Below are positions 13,640-25,637 of a stretch of DNA of 64,000 bases, in pieces. This stretch comes from Sipunculus nudus (Eukaryota > Annelida > Sipuncula > Golfingiida > Sipunculidae). Location: the NCBI GenBank assembly GCA_026874595.1, contig CM049312.1:68230929-68294928 (forward strand), read 5' to 3'. Each line of letters starts with the position of its first letter. Position 1 is the first letter of the stretch. The position numbers and the translations under genes are program-made. The notes beneath the pieces are model-generated. The model saw only the letters and a program-made list of their open reading frames with translations. It was not told the origin of the DNA and ran no database searches.

Positions 13640-13905
13640 AGTGAGACCCCTTCGGCGAGTGGATGGACATCACGGGATCGGGAAAGGTGTCTGGTGAGAC
13701 ACAGACTACCACTGAGAGGCCAGTGGGAGAGTGTGATTCGTCAGGGACGGGAAAGATCGAGATAAGGCTTGTCCGGGCAGTGACTAACCGAGGGCTGAGG
13801 GCGCACCAGTCCATCACAGAAGACCTAGCTGACACCAGAATAAGCGGATCGTGTTGGCGCTACAGACATCCTACCAGATCTCGTGATATCACTGTTAAGA
13901 GTAGG
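13640..13905. other. GC-rich island shared by both units, function unknown
   Basis: A roughly 265-bp block is clearly richer in G+C than its surroundings and about 95 percent identical to 33345-33605. The plus-strand frame is open for 107 codons here but stopped in the other copy (TGTTGG against TGATGG), and most differences between copies would change amino acids. It is therefore probably not a plus-strand coding exon. It could be a retained transposon fragment or a non-coding exon. Confidence 0.4.
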
Positions 13906-14081
13906 TATTTTTGTATATGTTTGGATAAAAGCATTACAGATACGTTTATCATATATGCTTGGCTTCTTCATTACTGTCAGCTTTGAGTGTGTGTGTGTGT
14001 GTGAGTATGTGCACAAGCGCCTGGTTCTTACATAACGACAACGACGTCACACTGGTAATGTCTGGGTTTTCACCGTTGGAG

Positions 14082-14261
14082 TCATAACTGCACATAAATG
14101 TGTCCACTATGTGTTGCATTACAGCTATATTTTCTAACTTGAGATGTCCTTTCAAAATCAATCGGATCATTTGGATGTGGAATAGTCACTCTGTCAAACA
14201 AAAACCTTAGTCTGGGTCGATTTATTAAATCTGATTCGAATGCAACTAGTCGACCAAACAT
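14082..14261 (-). pseudogene. Truncated relic of the beta-rich domain exon
   Basis: The frame MFGRLVAFESDLINR, continuing with FDRVTIPHP and ending IYVQL then TGA, aligns with SFGKLIAFGPELIHR, FNHVVIPRP and IVLQV of exon 2 of the intact genes. Similarity stops after about 58 residues, before the WRPKE segment, and a GT microsatellite follows. The expected acceptor region is one base short of the frame of the intact exon. No signal or PAN exon is seen next to it. Unit 2 has lost the whole segment. It is a dead third paralogue, more diverged than copies 1 and 2. Confidence 0.7.
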
Positions 14262-14289
14262 ATTCCTATTTATGAAACATAAAAAAGAA

Positions 14290-17200
14290 TACATGGATAA
14301 TGGCAAATAAGCTGAGTTACGACAAAGATAATTTTTCAAATTATATTTATATTTTATATAGAAATATTTTTTTCTCTCCAAAATGAATATGATCAACCTA
14401 ATGACATTGAGATACACAGAAGCCAGTTGAAGATAAAATTGGTAAGAATGCACTGAACCCCCCCCCCCCCCCAAGCGGCGTTTTATTTGTACTCGTCAAT
14501 TTCCACATGTTAAGCGGTTTTATCAGACCAATTTGCTGAATTTATTATATTTTCAATATTTCAAATTTCAATTGTTCACCTCAAAAGTCTGATATAGTAT
14601 TTCTAGTCCAAAATAAAGCTAGTAAGTATTGTTGATGGCACAGATGGCCTTAATCTTTCCATTTTTGACTTTATGCATGTATGAATGATTGGCACAAAAA
14701 AAAACCCATAAATATGGAAAAAATTATAACAGCCTATGCAAGTGTCAGATGTTTCCGAAACACAAAAAATATATGCATTGCAGGGAGAGTTTTCAGTTAA
14801 CGTTCGTCCCTGTCAACTCCCTGATTATAAATGTATACAAGATAAAAGAGGATATTATTTACATTTGCATTAAGCTAATGAGCAGCTTTAGAACAAATGA
14901 ACAACTCTTAAGATATAATGAGGACATCTGTTCTACATTTCAGACTTTTAATTTGTTGTGCTAAATAATTTACTTACAGTTATAGATAAATTGTTAAAAG
15001 TAAAAAACACATGCATTGTTTCTGGCAACCATTATATATTTTGCATCAGATAAACGATTACCGATATAATCTCCTTTTTCAATAACTTAAACTTGAAAAA
15101 AAATATCAAATGCAGACTATAGAAATTATATAGCCGTAAATGTACCCGAAAAATACAAAATGTAATTAAGAATAAAAAAGAATCCAAGAATATTGAAACA
15201 AGTTCATACATCCTTCACGGAATGGTTATAAGATCTTTTCATAGCCAGCATTACCCTTAGATCATAAACATATACACAGAGGAAACTATAAATTACATAA
15301 ATTCTTTATCCAGAAGTTTTTGTTTTGACAGGGCAATACAAGTAATCAACTACAATAATTATTCGAGTTTTGTTGTAGAGTACTCCTTGTTGATCAAAGC
15401 TTTAATATATACGAAACTCAACCATGTAAGTATCAATCACGTTAAAATACATACTTCCGATATATTTGCGGGACAATCGTTGCTTGATTAATGGTATATA
15501 GTGAGTGGTATAGGAGGATTGTCATTTCTTGTAACAAAACCTTCGATCCTTGTTTCCGTTTGCTGCATTCTATCAAGCTTTTGGTCTTATTTTTTCACAA
15601 ATGCTTAGAATTAAGATAGAGACGGATAATAAAGAGTTCAAGAAACCAGAAGGTTCAGTAATGAAGCAGACAATGAATTTACAAGCCATTAGATGATCTC
15701 AGATATCGTTAGCCACATGTGTTTTCATCGGGCATAAAAATATCTTTAAGGAAGAGACTTAATGAATATTTATCAAGGAAACGCAGTCCTGCTCTAAATT
15801 GCATAAATGTAAAACATTTACAGCGATATTTTGACAGACCTCTCACATGAAAATGAGCTACGTGCTCCGACTTACCAGGTTTTCTTTACACATATAGCAG
15901 CAAAGGATAGGTGCCATAAAATGTGCTTCTTCGTTGGCGCTGACCTTTTTCCTTTTGTAAGTTTAATTCATTATACACCGATAATTCTGGGAAATATATT
16001 GATTTTTAATGGCGATAACCAAAACAGGTGTTCAAAAAACAAAAGAGGATTCATGCAGTCGATAGTGTATATTTATATAAACGCAGGTTAGCTTGACTCT
16101 GATTGCCTGGAAACAAAAGCCTCAAAGGCCACACTCGAGTTGATCAAACGTTTTAAAAGTGACAACCGGTAAAAGCTGTTCGTATCTATATGCCATTTAC
16201 TTTTGAATAATCAGCTCGGCCTTTATTATCTGCGTGTCAGTAGAAACAACCCCTATAAAGGATAGATTAAAGGGACTTCATCAGAACCCTGCGAAAGCTA
16301 CTTAAATTAAGATCTGGCCAATTGTGCCAAGGGAGCTTTATTTGAACAATCGCAGAAAAGGCGTTTGCCTTAAAAATAAAACAAAAGTGTAAGCACTCTA
16401 GTCGAAAAGGAAATCACAATTGTTATGATATGAAATATTTATTATGTAGAAAATATTGTTGGCCTTTCAAAAAAAAAGATGGAGCAAAAATTCTTCTTAT
16501 AATATGAAATAGTAACTATTCTTGTAAAAGATTCACAATAGTTATGAAATGAAAACGCCCTTTTATAAGACTTCAGGAAGAAGCAAACATTGCCCATCCA
16601 CACGGTGTTTGTTTATTTAACTTAAAGTCAATCCATACATTGTATCACTATAATGTACACTACTTCTGCTAAAGCACAACAAGAAACTCCAACTTGACAT
16701 CGATATAAAATCATGTATTAGTTCAAAATAAAATGAAATTCAAGCACTGATGAGTACAACGGTCCAATAATGCACATGCCAAAAGAACACAATTAAACCA
16801 ACATGAATAAATGCCTGAAGTTTGGCAATCAACATATATAAATAAATAATCCTTATAATCAAAACTCAAATGGACGGGTATGCTGCGGTATATAATAAAA
16901 TGTATATTCTGTCATTTCAGCAAATGAGAAATAAGGAATAATGATCTTCTATATATATTAATGTATGTTTCACCAACCATTAGAGAATATTGCAGATAAG
17001 AGGGCACGAAAGCCGAATAAAAATTTTTTCCCATTTGTTATAGTTGCAATATTTTACGTTCAGACAAGAAGGTCAATTAAAGCAACGCGGGGTACTATTT
17101 AAGAGTCAGTGACTTCTATTGGAATATGCTTTATTTAGAACGGACAATGATAGGCGATCTAATATATCACCACAGGTAATTGATAAATAACTCACCCCAG

Positions 17201-18011
17201 TATTTAACAATTTTAACAAATGGTTTTTTTTAATGATTATCCGCTAAAGTGTTCCATTAAGGAAAAGACAAATTGTTATACACAAGGATGGAATACAGAA
17301 TGCTTGCAAAAAGTTCTTGATGGCTATCATGCGTTCTCAAAAATATTATTTTATGCTCCGGAAAAATCAGGATAGCCCCTGCCATATTTCCTTTGATGTG
17401 AACACTCTTTGACCAACATCCTAAAGAGGATCCAGCCATCTTGTGAGATGCGAGTATACATTATATTTAATATCGGAAATACTGCCAAGTTCTAATAACC
17501 ATTTTCGCAGCATGTTTGATAAACGTTCATTTTCTCAAATACGGTTAATAGTGTACCTGTTTTTCTGTCGCCAAACTTGATGACGAATGTCATTTGGCAG
17601 GCGAATCTTGAAAGAGCCAGTTCATGCGTATTCTTATTATTTCGGGTACGTTAATGCGGTTTACACAGATTATACGGCTTATTCCAGTTGAATTCAATGT
17701 GTATATATAATTACAGTAGGTTATTATTATAAAATGTTACCATAAACTATTGCTAAATGGATAATGTTTAATATTGTCTGAATTATCACGGAGGATTAGG
17801 TGCGAGTCCTACAGTCCTATTGACCACAGGTAATGGTACCCTTTCCACATATAAAAATTTTAATATTTTATATTTTACATCATAACAGTTTTAATTGTTT
17901 ATATGACTTAGCAGGCCTTAACTTGCCTGTCAGTTGATGCATGTTTTATTTTTTCCAATATTAAACCCGTAAGGCACATTCTTGTTTTGTGCGTCAGTGA
18001 CGTCTATTGTG
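14290..18011. other. Non-coding, middle of unit 1
   Basis: The stretch matches 33605-36884 of unit 2. A poly-C run lies at 14458-14473. A 60-codon minus frame at 17257-17439 recurs in unit 2, but its differences are nearly all amino-acid changing. No gene is supported. Confidence 0.5.
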
Positions 18012-18841
18012 TACGGAAGCGTATTGATGCCACCTGTAAAAGAAAGAATAAAGTATACGTACGACATATTATCTCGTACGTACGACATACTATCTCGTAC
18101 GTACGACATACTATCTTGTACGTACGACATAATAAATCTTAAGGATCTGATTCACAGAGTACATAACAGGCCAAATGATATATGTATAAGAAATATATAT
18201 AGGTTAAATAATGTATGTTCTCAACCTCCTTGCAAATAGCTGGAACACCGTTAAAACAAACGTATATATATATTTCTTTTTTTATATTTATATATTCTAT
18301 ACATTTAAAGGCTATTCGATTATATCCTTTTTCTGGGTTCCTAAAAAATTCCAAGGAAGCGAAATATATCAAGTCGTCTGCAGGTCATATACAGAACTTT
18401 CATTTTTAGATAGGTGATTAAATTCTGTTGGCAGCGTTTGATGTTATAACAGTGAACTTGTCATAATGTTAAAAGAAAAAAAATCTTGTCTTTGCGAAAT
18501 TTAAAACACGCGGAACCTCTACCAAATGACCTAATTTAAAGTGTTTGAGAATTAATGATATAATGTGGTTTTGTGGATCGTTAAAAACTTTTAATGCAAA
18601 TACAACCATTGATATGATATAAGGGTAGCAGAACAGTCCACAACCCATTTTATGCGGTACATATAATTTTTCTTTTGAACTAAATAAAAAAAAAAATATA
18701 TATTAAAGACTATAACTCATAGACATGCAATATATATATTTTTTATACATGTATCTGTTGGCCTGTTTTGTAGTCTGTGAATCAATTCCGTAAGATTTAT
18801 TATGTGGTACGTACGAGAAAGTATGTCAACACGCTTCCGTA
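18012..18841. mobile_element. TIR transposon with 6-bp target duplication, unit-1 copy
   Basis: The ends are inverted repeats: left TACGGAAGCGTATTGA (18012-18027) and right TCAACACGCTTCCGTA (18826-18841), 15 of 16 matching. They are flanked by a perfect direct repeat ATTGTG (18006-18011 and 18842-18847). Inside the left part lies a tandem 21-bp repeat, and one inverted copy of that repeat lies just inside the right end. No transposase is visible, so it is non-autonomous. The same element at the matching place in unit 2 shows that it inserted before the duplication. I do not assign a superfamily. Confidence 0.7.
18056..18129 (+). repeat. 21-bp tandem repeat with internal palindrome
   Basis: About three and a half units of TACGTACGACATACTATCTC plus G. 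The TACGTA core is palindromic. Unit 2 has about one unit less (36942-36992), so copy number changed after duplication. Confidence 0.85.
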
Positions 18842-19962
18842 ATTGTGGGCCCAAACCTTAAGAAACACCGCCACTTAACAACTTGTTTTTGAGAGACATG
18901 CTGTTCTTGTTTCTTATGTATACAAGACTTAACGAAAGATGGAGGCGGTATGCCTACTATGACCTGTAAGAAGTATATACAATAGGTTGGGAGCTTTGTT
19001 CAGATAGCAACAACACAGTTTCCGGTTACATATAGTGTTCATTAGAATTGGGTTTATAGCTTGTATGTGAACCTGTGCAGTGGCCACCAGTTAAATAAAT
19101 TAGAATAAAACCCAGTGTGTAGGACCGAACAGGTCGCCATCATGGACGACAATCGGAGATGTTGTTGTAGATCCCTTAGATCCTTTGATCCCTTAGATAT
19201 TAACACTTCCATAGATGCCATGAACTGGTGATGTCTGAGTTGTTTAGTTGATCATATCGCACCCCGAGAACAGAAACCCTTTAAATCACTTTTTTACACA
19301 GTGACAGAAATGAGGAAAAACTGATATGAAAATTATACTTTAGGAATTTTCTTAAATATCCTTCATACTTAAGAAATTAAATTCAGTATGAGAGTCAGTG
19401 GTGGTTAGGTGACTCATATTGTTTGTGATTTGTATTTCTGCTTGCATTACTTTCTTAATTAATTTACCGATTAGTGAGATACAGACTTATTGTACTAGAC
19501 AATAACATACACTGAAAATCATATTTCTACAACTTAATAATTTAATTTTTGTGCCCCAATAGGCCTCTTGGTAAGCCTTCCCTCAGAATATTAAAATAAG
19601 TGTATATCAATCTTATATTTGCATGTTTAATAAGATAATGTGCATATTTAAACCTGCATCGGTGGCTTATTTCTTACCAGGCAGGCGCCAGTGTCTGCCC
19701 ATATGATGAAGTCCGCATCTGGAATTTAAAATATAAGTACTCCAAACATGCTTGCACCTATTTATGATAAACATTACTGTTTTACTGTGGTCAAAACATT
19801 TACATTTATTTTGATATTTAGTCAATGTTTAAGAATTTCCCTTTGTGCACCCCTATAAATGTACTAGTAAGATAACAATAAATTGCTCTGATAAGGCCAA
19901 GTCATACGAATTCGAGCCTCACCGACTGTAAACTCCATTGCTAATGCCGATACAACCCAGAT
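18842..19962. other. Non-coding; holds the junction where unit 1 lacks 4.6 kb
   Basis: The DNA matches 37736-38683 up to about 19805, then switches at once to DNA matching 43313 onward. The 4.6 kb between those points in unit 2 is absent here. No gene is seen. Confidence 0.6.
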
Positions 19963-20000
19963 TTAACCTAGCACTAGTACGAAGCGTTTTCCTGAGCCAT
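19963..20000 (-). pseudogene. Remnant of the terminal PAN exon, cut by deletion
   Basis: These bases match the last coding bases and stop of the PAN exon at 43469-43719 (plus strand GAAGCGTTTTCCTGAGCCAT). Directly after GAGCCAT the sequence jumps to GAGCCGGAACATAG, which matches 44145 in unit 2. About 650 bp holding the rest of the exon is therefore missing in unit 1. Confidence 0.75.
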
Positions 20001-20689
20001 GAGCCGGAACATAGAAGAAAATTGTTTTTTCTTTATTTTCTTGAGCTATCATTTTGGCAGATTTGCAATTATATAAATACACACATATATATAAAACTGG
20101 ATAAAAAATATATTAAATATCAATATTCAATAGTTTGAATATACTATATAATAAAAATAAATAAACATTAATGTGTCATTTTGTTCTCTTGATGCAACAA
20201 TCAACCTTTTTTGCCTTATACACAGACCTTGAGTAATATTTTGGATAATTATCTGTGAATGTATGGAATTATCCTCTCCTTCAATAACAACATACCATAA
20301 CGTGGAAGTTAAGAACATTTACAGATGAATGCAGTATCGAGAAATAAAATGTCACCTTGCTTGAAATTAAAAATTAAATGGGTTGTATAAAGTCAAATAT
20401 ATTTATCTAAATATAAAATGATTAAATAATGTATTTTTATGATGATACCATGTTTGACCTTTTAGTCTCAGAGCTTTTCGACCAATACCCTATTCATTTT
20501 AACTTGCTTTCCTTTGTAACATCTATGGTAGATTGCAGTCAAATTTAACGTGTACCTACACAAGAATACAAAGTTAAACATGTAGTGGATACAGATTTTC
20601 CAATGTCTCCCCATTTTGTCGGACTGGAACCTGCTTCTGCAATAGTTGATAGAGAAACAAGAATGTGAAACAACACAGTCATTATCCAT

Positions 20690-20750
<61 letters not shown>

Positions 20751-22261
20751 CATTTGAAAAAAAAGTCACCCATTCACAGAGACAAACACCTATAAATATT
20801 CACCCTTCAACTATCTATTAATAACGAAACATGAAATTATCAATGAAATAAGTGAATATTACTGTTGACATGTGAGAATTAAGTTAACAATCAGTAACTT
20901 GCATGTACAACAGACACGGGGATTGACGTATCAGGGCAAATTTAGGCTTAAACACATGGATAAATGGACCAAATAGGATCGAAAAATAATTGGCTGGTCC
21001 CCCCTCCCATGTGAATAGTTAGACATTCATTGTTACAAGAATACTTTGTTATGTCACCAGCTAACCTTACCGACTAAAGCGATGAGCCATGAGATGCTGT
21101 TAATTAACAAAGAAGCAGTTATATGCTCACTTTAATCTATTCTTTGGCCGGTAATGACATTTTGCATTAACTGTTATATAAAAAAATATGCACCTGGGAT
21201 AGCACTAATAGGTTAACTAAAACGTATTCCCATACGATGCCATCATGTTTTCGAACAGAATGTCTTATCTCAGATGTTGCATGAAAAATATGTTCATAGA
21301 AATCACTTTTCACAAAAAGTATAAAACGTGTACACAATATGAAACAATATGAAAATGTCCGAAATAATTGTACTTTCTATTATTAAATTTTGATAAAGAC
21401 AAAAAAAAAATATCATATTTATATCTCACCAATACATCAGCATTAAAAACACAGTTAATCTTATTAAAATGGAGAAAAAATAATCCAAACATGCAGATAT
21501 ATTGACTAAATTTACAGACTAGATAAACACGGACTAGATATATAGCCTCTTTAAGCTAAAATACAATAAACCATCTAAAAAAATAAATAACTAAATATAA
21601 GAAACAAAAATTATAAGAAGTGTACACTTATTTATTTCATATATAATTCTTGTTGCAGTATAATAATATTATTTAAAACATATTTGTAAGAGCGGCAATA
21701 ATAAAAATATCCTATTTATATCACTGCAATACATTAGCATATAAAAGCATATAGTAACTCAAATATGAATTACAATTGCAAACCTGCAGATCGATTGAAG
21801 ACATGTACAGACTAGATAGTCACTGACTGCAACCATAGACTAAGGTTAAAAGTTTAATAAATTATCAAAATTTAAAAGAAAATAAAGAACTGATAATAAT
21901 GAAAAGGTTACTCCTTTGTGACTGGATTTTACTGTATAGTAATTCCAGAGTTTATACCAGTATATAAAATCTTTAATAGCCTTCCTTGCCTACCCTAGGT
22001 ACTAGAAAAGCTTTACGGTTACTTTATGCTACATAAGAATGGTTAACATTGCATAGTCGAAACTGATTCTTCGGATAAGCCGGAGTATTGTAATCTATGT
22101 ATTATATACATGACATAATTTTATGTATGCAACTCTGTTTTCCACAAGCAGCCCCCTACTTCTCAGAGCTACTTAAATCCAATGTGAAAAGTACTGTCAC
22201 TGCTTAGTATATAGTAAATAAGTTATTTTGACATGTTTATATTTCTTCCCACTGTTGTTAT
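20001..22261. other. Non-coding, right part of unit 1
   Basis: The stretch aligns with 44145-46280 of unit 2. It is very AT-rich, with a (TA)n tract at 20692-20746 and no supported gene. Candidate splice-like signals near 20620-20650 do not keep a common frame between the two copies. Confidence 0.5.
20692..20746. repeat. (TA)n microsatellite
   Basis: About 26 TA dinucleotides. The matching tract in unit 2 is at 44816-44859. Confidence 0.95.
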
Positions 22262-22437
22262 TATTGACGAGTACCAGCTGCTACAAGGATAACCAAAGAC
22301 ATTAGATTAGTACTGAACATCATGCTTTTCTTGTTCGTTTATCTAAGCTTATTAATGAGTACCAGCTGTTACAAGGATAACCAAAGACATAAGTTTAGTA
22401 CTGAACAAAATGCTTTTCTTGTTTGTCTATCTAACCA
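22262..22437 (+). repeat. Two-copy 86-bp tandem duplication
   Basis: GAGTACCAGCTGCTACAAGG at about 22270 is repeated as GAGTACCAGCTGTTACAAGG at about 22356, each followed by the same roughly 80 bp. The matching place in unit 2 (about 46278) has one copy, so this arose in unit 1 or one copy was lost from unit 2. Confidence 0.85.
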
Positions 22438-22530
22438 ATTGCAATTTCTGCATAAGAATTTAATCTAGAGTTACATTTCTTAATCACATCATGGACAGTG
22501 CAAGATAGATTTTAATCGACAGTTTGTTAA

Positions 22531-24463
22531 AAAAAAAGACATTGTAACCTCTATAAAACAGTCCCGTAAGGATTTATAAAAGAAAGCAAATTTTGGCACT
22601 TGCCTTAAATGTTTAATTTTGACTTTTTCGAAAGTGAGGCCACAACAGCGTTGATAAACTGAAATTGGAACTTTTCTGTAGAAAAAAACGTAAACATCCA
22701 TAATGGATCGAATCAACATAACCAGGTCATCTATGCTTTGCTGAAACATGACAGTGGGAATCATATACAGGTTTTTAATGAACAGAGATAATTTTCTGTA
22801 ATATAGAGCAGAAGTATACTCTTAGAAAGATAACAGTTATATACTAAAAGATGGTGTTGTTTGAGAGTCATTGTGTCTTTGAAGTTAAATTTACCGGCTC
22901 ACATTTTGATTTTCCGTCACTTTTACGTTCACTACGCTGTTAATAACATCATAAGAAAACGTATTGTACAAGAAATATTTGCGCATTTCAGCTAGCAATT
23001 AAATATCTAATATATTGGTTATCAAATAACCCTATAAGCCTTATAAACAGAGGTATGCATCTCTTTATTATAAAATACTAAAAGTTGTGGAAATAATGCT
23101 TTTAGATAATAATATCAGCTTTTGAAAAAACTCTCTGAAATACGCATTAACTCCTATATTTATCAAATTTAATTCAGTAAAAAATTTAAATTCACCACAT
23201 TCTCGGAAGAATAAAAAACAGTGTTCATACAGGGAAAAGATTAGAAAGTATAGGTGTATAGTAAGTATTATGTGCAATGTCATCAAGGACTCAGTCAAAG
23301 TTAAACTTAATGTGATGCATACCATTTTGCTGAGTTCAACATTCCGGAGAGTCATTTCTATCAGTTGTTTCGTTCTAATACTCCCTAACTTGGTCTAGCT
23401 TTCGGGTAACTGCCTATATGCAAAGCAGGAGTTTGGACACTGGCGAATACAGAAGTTAGTAAATACTCCAGAACTTACCTCGCTTACAGAGAACATTATC
23501 CGATCAATTACTATGTGTATGACACGGAAACTAAGGTAGTTTTGGGCCTCCAATGAGAAAATAGTTCAATGACCAAGCAATTTAGCAAAATATTGTGTTT
23601 ATGAAGGGAAATAGATCTCGCTTTAAAACTTTGCAACCGCAATTTTTGACATTTTTTAAAGATATGTTCAATGATTTGCGTAGCCTTTGGCTGCTCTTAT
23701 GCAAGGCAGATTTTTTGCCGCCTATCAAGATTTGGCAGTGATAAGCAAAGGATATGTTAAGCAAAAACATTGCCGAAGGGTAATTGACATATGCTTTCGA
23801 TAAAAGTTTTGATGAATTTTTAGCTGAGATATCATGATGTTATCGTTCAGTGAAATGCCTCTAGTATTTTCTAATAGTTCTCCTGGTACTCTTATACAGC
23901 GTATGATTTACCATGATTAACCATAGGTGTCTCAGTCTGCTATGACCAGTCTGATGAAGATACCATGCCAATCAGAACAAACCGCCTGAGTTCCTTGTTT
24001 TAAAACATTAATGCAAATTGACTTTCACAGTCAGCTGTAACGCCAGTTGGTTTGAACGTACAGTCAGAACACAAAATATACACGCAGCATGTTGGACAAG
24101 AAAAGCATTTTCTGCTCAGCAAATACAATTTCAAAATAAATATATAATTCAAACAAAGTGTTATTCTTTGGATAATTAATGTTATTTACATTCTGTCCTA
24201 GGACTTAAGGGAATCATTTAAAAGGTTCACAGTTTCAGTGATCCGTTTAGATATATTTATAGATGTTATATGATATGGACGGACATATATCATACCGAGT
24301 CGGTTTTCTCTTTGGTCATATATCTAATTTAGCATATCCAGGTATAGAGTATAGATTGAAAAGAATGGTCAACTAAAGATTCACTGAATACCTATTCCAT
24401 CAGGACAGATATACACCCAAACTTTATCTTCATCACGTGAGCTCATAAAACATAGCCATAGGT
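22531..24463. other. Non-coding, left part of unit 2
   Basis: Counterpart of 6682-8651. The long open frame of unit 1 is split here by stops and indels into pieces at 23068-23355 and 23582-23770. No gene is supported. Confidence 0.55.
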
Positions 24464-25637
24464 CTAATTGGAGAGGGAATTCCTCCGAATATAGTAACCT
24501 GCGCCCTTCTCATGTCTGTAGCTATGGAAGCTCTTTGTAGTTACTTTCGTATTCATCCAGCATGAAGCATACATTTGAAACATTGTGAAACTGTTGCACC
24601 AAGGTTGCCTCTGACAGGTATCTGCGCATACCAATTTGTTGTCGCAAAGCATTTGTACAGAATCTTTTTCGAATACAATGTAATCTCTGGCCGCAATCAC
24701 CCATTTTGATGTGTATCGATGCGACATCGGTGGTGGTTCTACTAACATATGGATAAAAACATATAGACATATATACAAGCTTACAGATGATTCAAAAAGC
24801 CATTCAGTGATGCATACAGTTGAGCACTTCAGGGTTAAGTTTTTAGATCAAATTGTAGCTGTTCTGCAGCCGTCGATTAAATTTTGTTATTTTCAGCCAA
24901 TTATATAAATTCACGTTTTGATTCGGTATATCGTTATTGGAGAATATGTAAGTGTTGGAGAACTTACAGACTTACCAAGGGTTAGTGATCTTATTTCGAC
25001 AACTACTTGTAAAGAATACGTAAGGCACCCATCAATTTCCACTTCTCTGAAGTAAGATTTTGCTCCCAGTGACAGCTGGTTTTGCGTTGGATGCAACAAG
25101 TACACAGTGCGGTTCCTACTACATTCATGTCCATCATAAGGTATTAGCCCTGTAGAGGGAATGTAAAACCCGATGACATCACCATCCTGGACGGTCATGG
25201 GTCTTCTTGGTGTCACATTATGGATTCCTCGGCTCCTTGCAATGTACTCCTGCGTTCCACCACGGAAAAGGTAACTCAGTTTGGTTTCTTTAGGACGCCA
25301 CACTTGCAAGACGATCTTACCTGGGTTATTTGCATAAAAACTGAATCGGTTGACATTGTAGGAACCCGAACCATTTATTCTTATATATGGCCGAGGAATG
25401 ACAACATGGTTAAACCACAAATCCATTTTCCTGCGATGTATTAATTCTGGACCAAATGCGATTAATTTTCCAAATGAAGACCCTGAAAAAGAAAGAAAGG
25501 AGCGTAAAAAATCAATAAACGTATGCAAGTAATGCATATAACATTAGTAATTCCATTGTCATCCTTATACAAAACATTACCTACTTACCTGCCCAGAAAA
25601 GAAGCCACATTGTATCCAAGATGTACCCGACATACAT
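24464..25637 (-). CDS. Secreted protein: signal peptide, unnamed beta-rich domain, C-terminal PAN/apple domain (copy 2)
   Basis: Spliced as complement(24464..24741, 24976..25482, 25589..25637): 834 nt, 277 residues plus stop, exactly the lengths of copy 1. Introns are 106 and 234 bp, both phase 1, with the same donors and acceptors. Against copy 1 there are eight amino-acid changes by eye: one in the signal (His2 to Tyr), four in the middle domain (Val to Leu, Trp to Arg after HECS, Thr to Arg, Ile to Thr) and three in the PAN domain. The first roughly 290 coding bases of the middle exon are identical, and every substitution in that exon lies in its 3' part. All cysteines and the three sequons are kept. 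It is a recent tandem paralogue and probably still functional. Any change of binding specificity would be speculation. Confidence 0.85.

Larger units (their letters stand above)
6682..22530. repeat. Segmental duplication, unit 1 (about 15.8 kb)
   Basis: The sequence from AAAAAAGACATTGTAACCTC at 6681 recurs at 22532, and alignment continues in the same orientation until about 22525, which matches 46455. Unit 1 therefore abuts unit 2 head to tail, with the join near 22528-22538. Unit 1 lacks several segments present in unit 2: 27136-28770, 31509-33333, 38684-43312 and about 43490-44140. It alone keeps about 460 bp at 13920-14383 that unit 2 has lost. Non-coding divergence is of the order of 5 percent where sampled by eye. 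Confidence 0.9.

Noticed and set aside
17257-17439. 60-codon minus frame beginning MAGSSLGCWS, also present at 36106-36300
   Set aside because: Shared only because the region is duplicated; most differences between the copies change amino acids and the ends differ by frameshift.
20600-20660. Mini-exon with TATTGCAG acceptor and GTAG/GTAC donor on the minus strand, also near 44700
   Set aside because: The two copies differ by a 2-base indel that shifts the frame, and no neighbouring exon fits.
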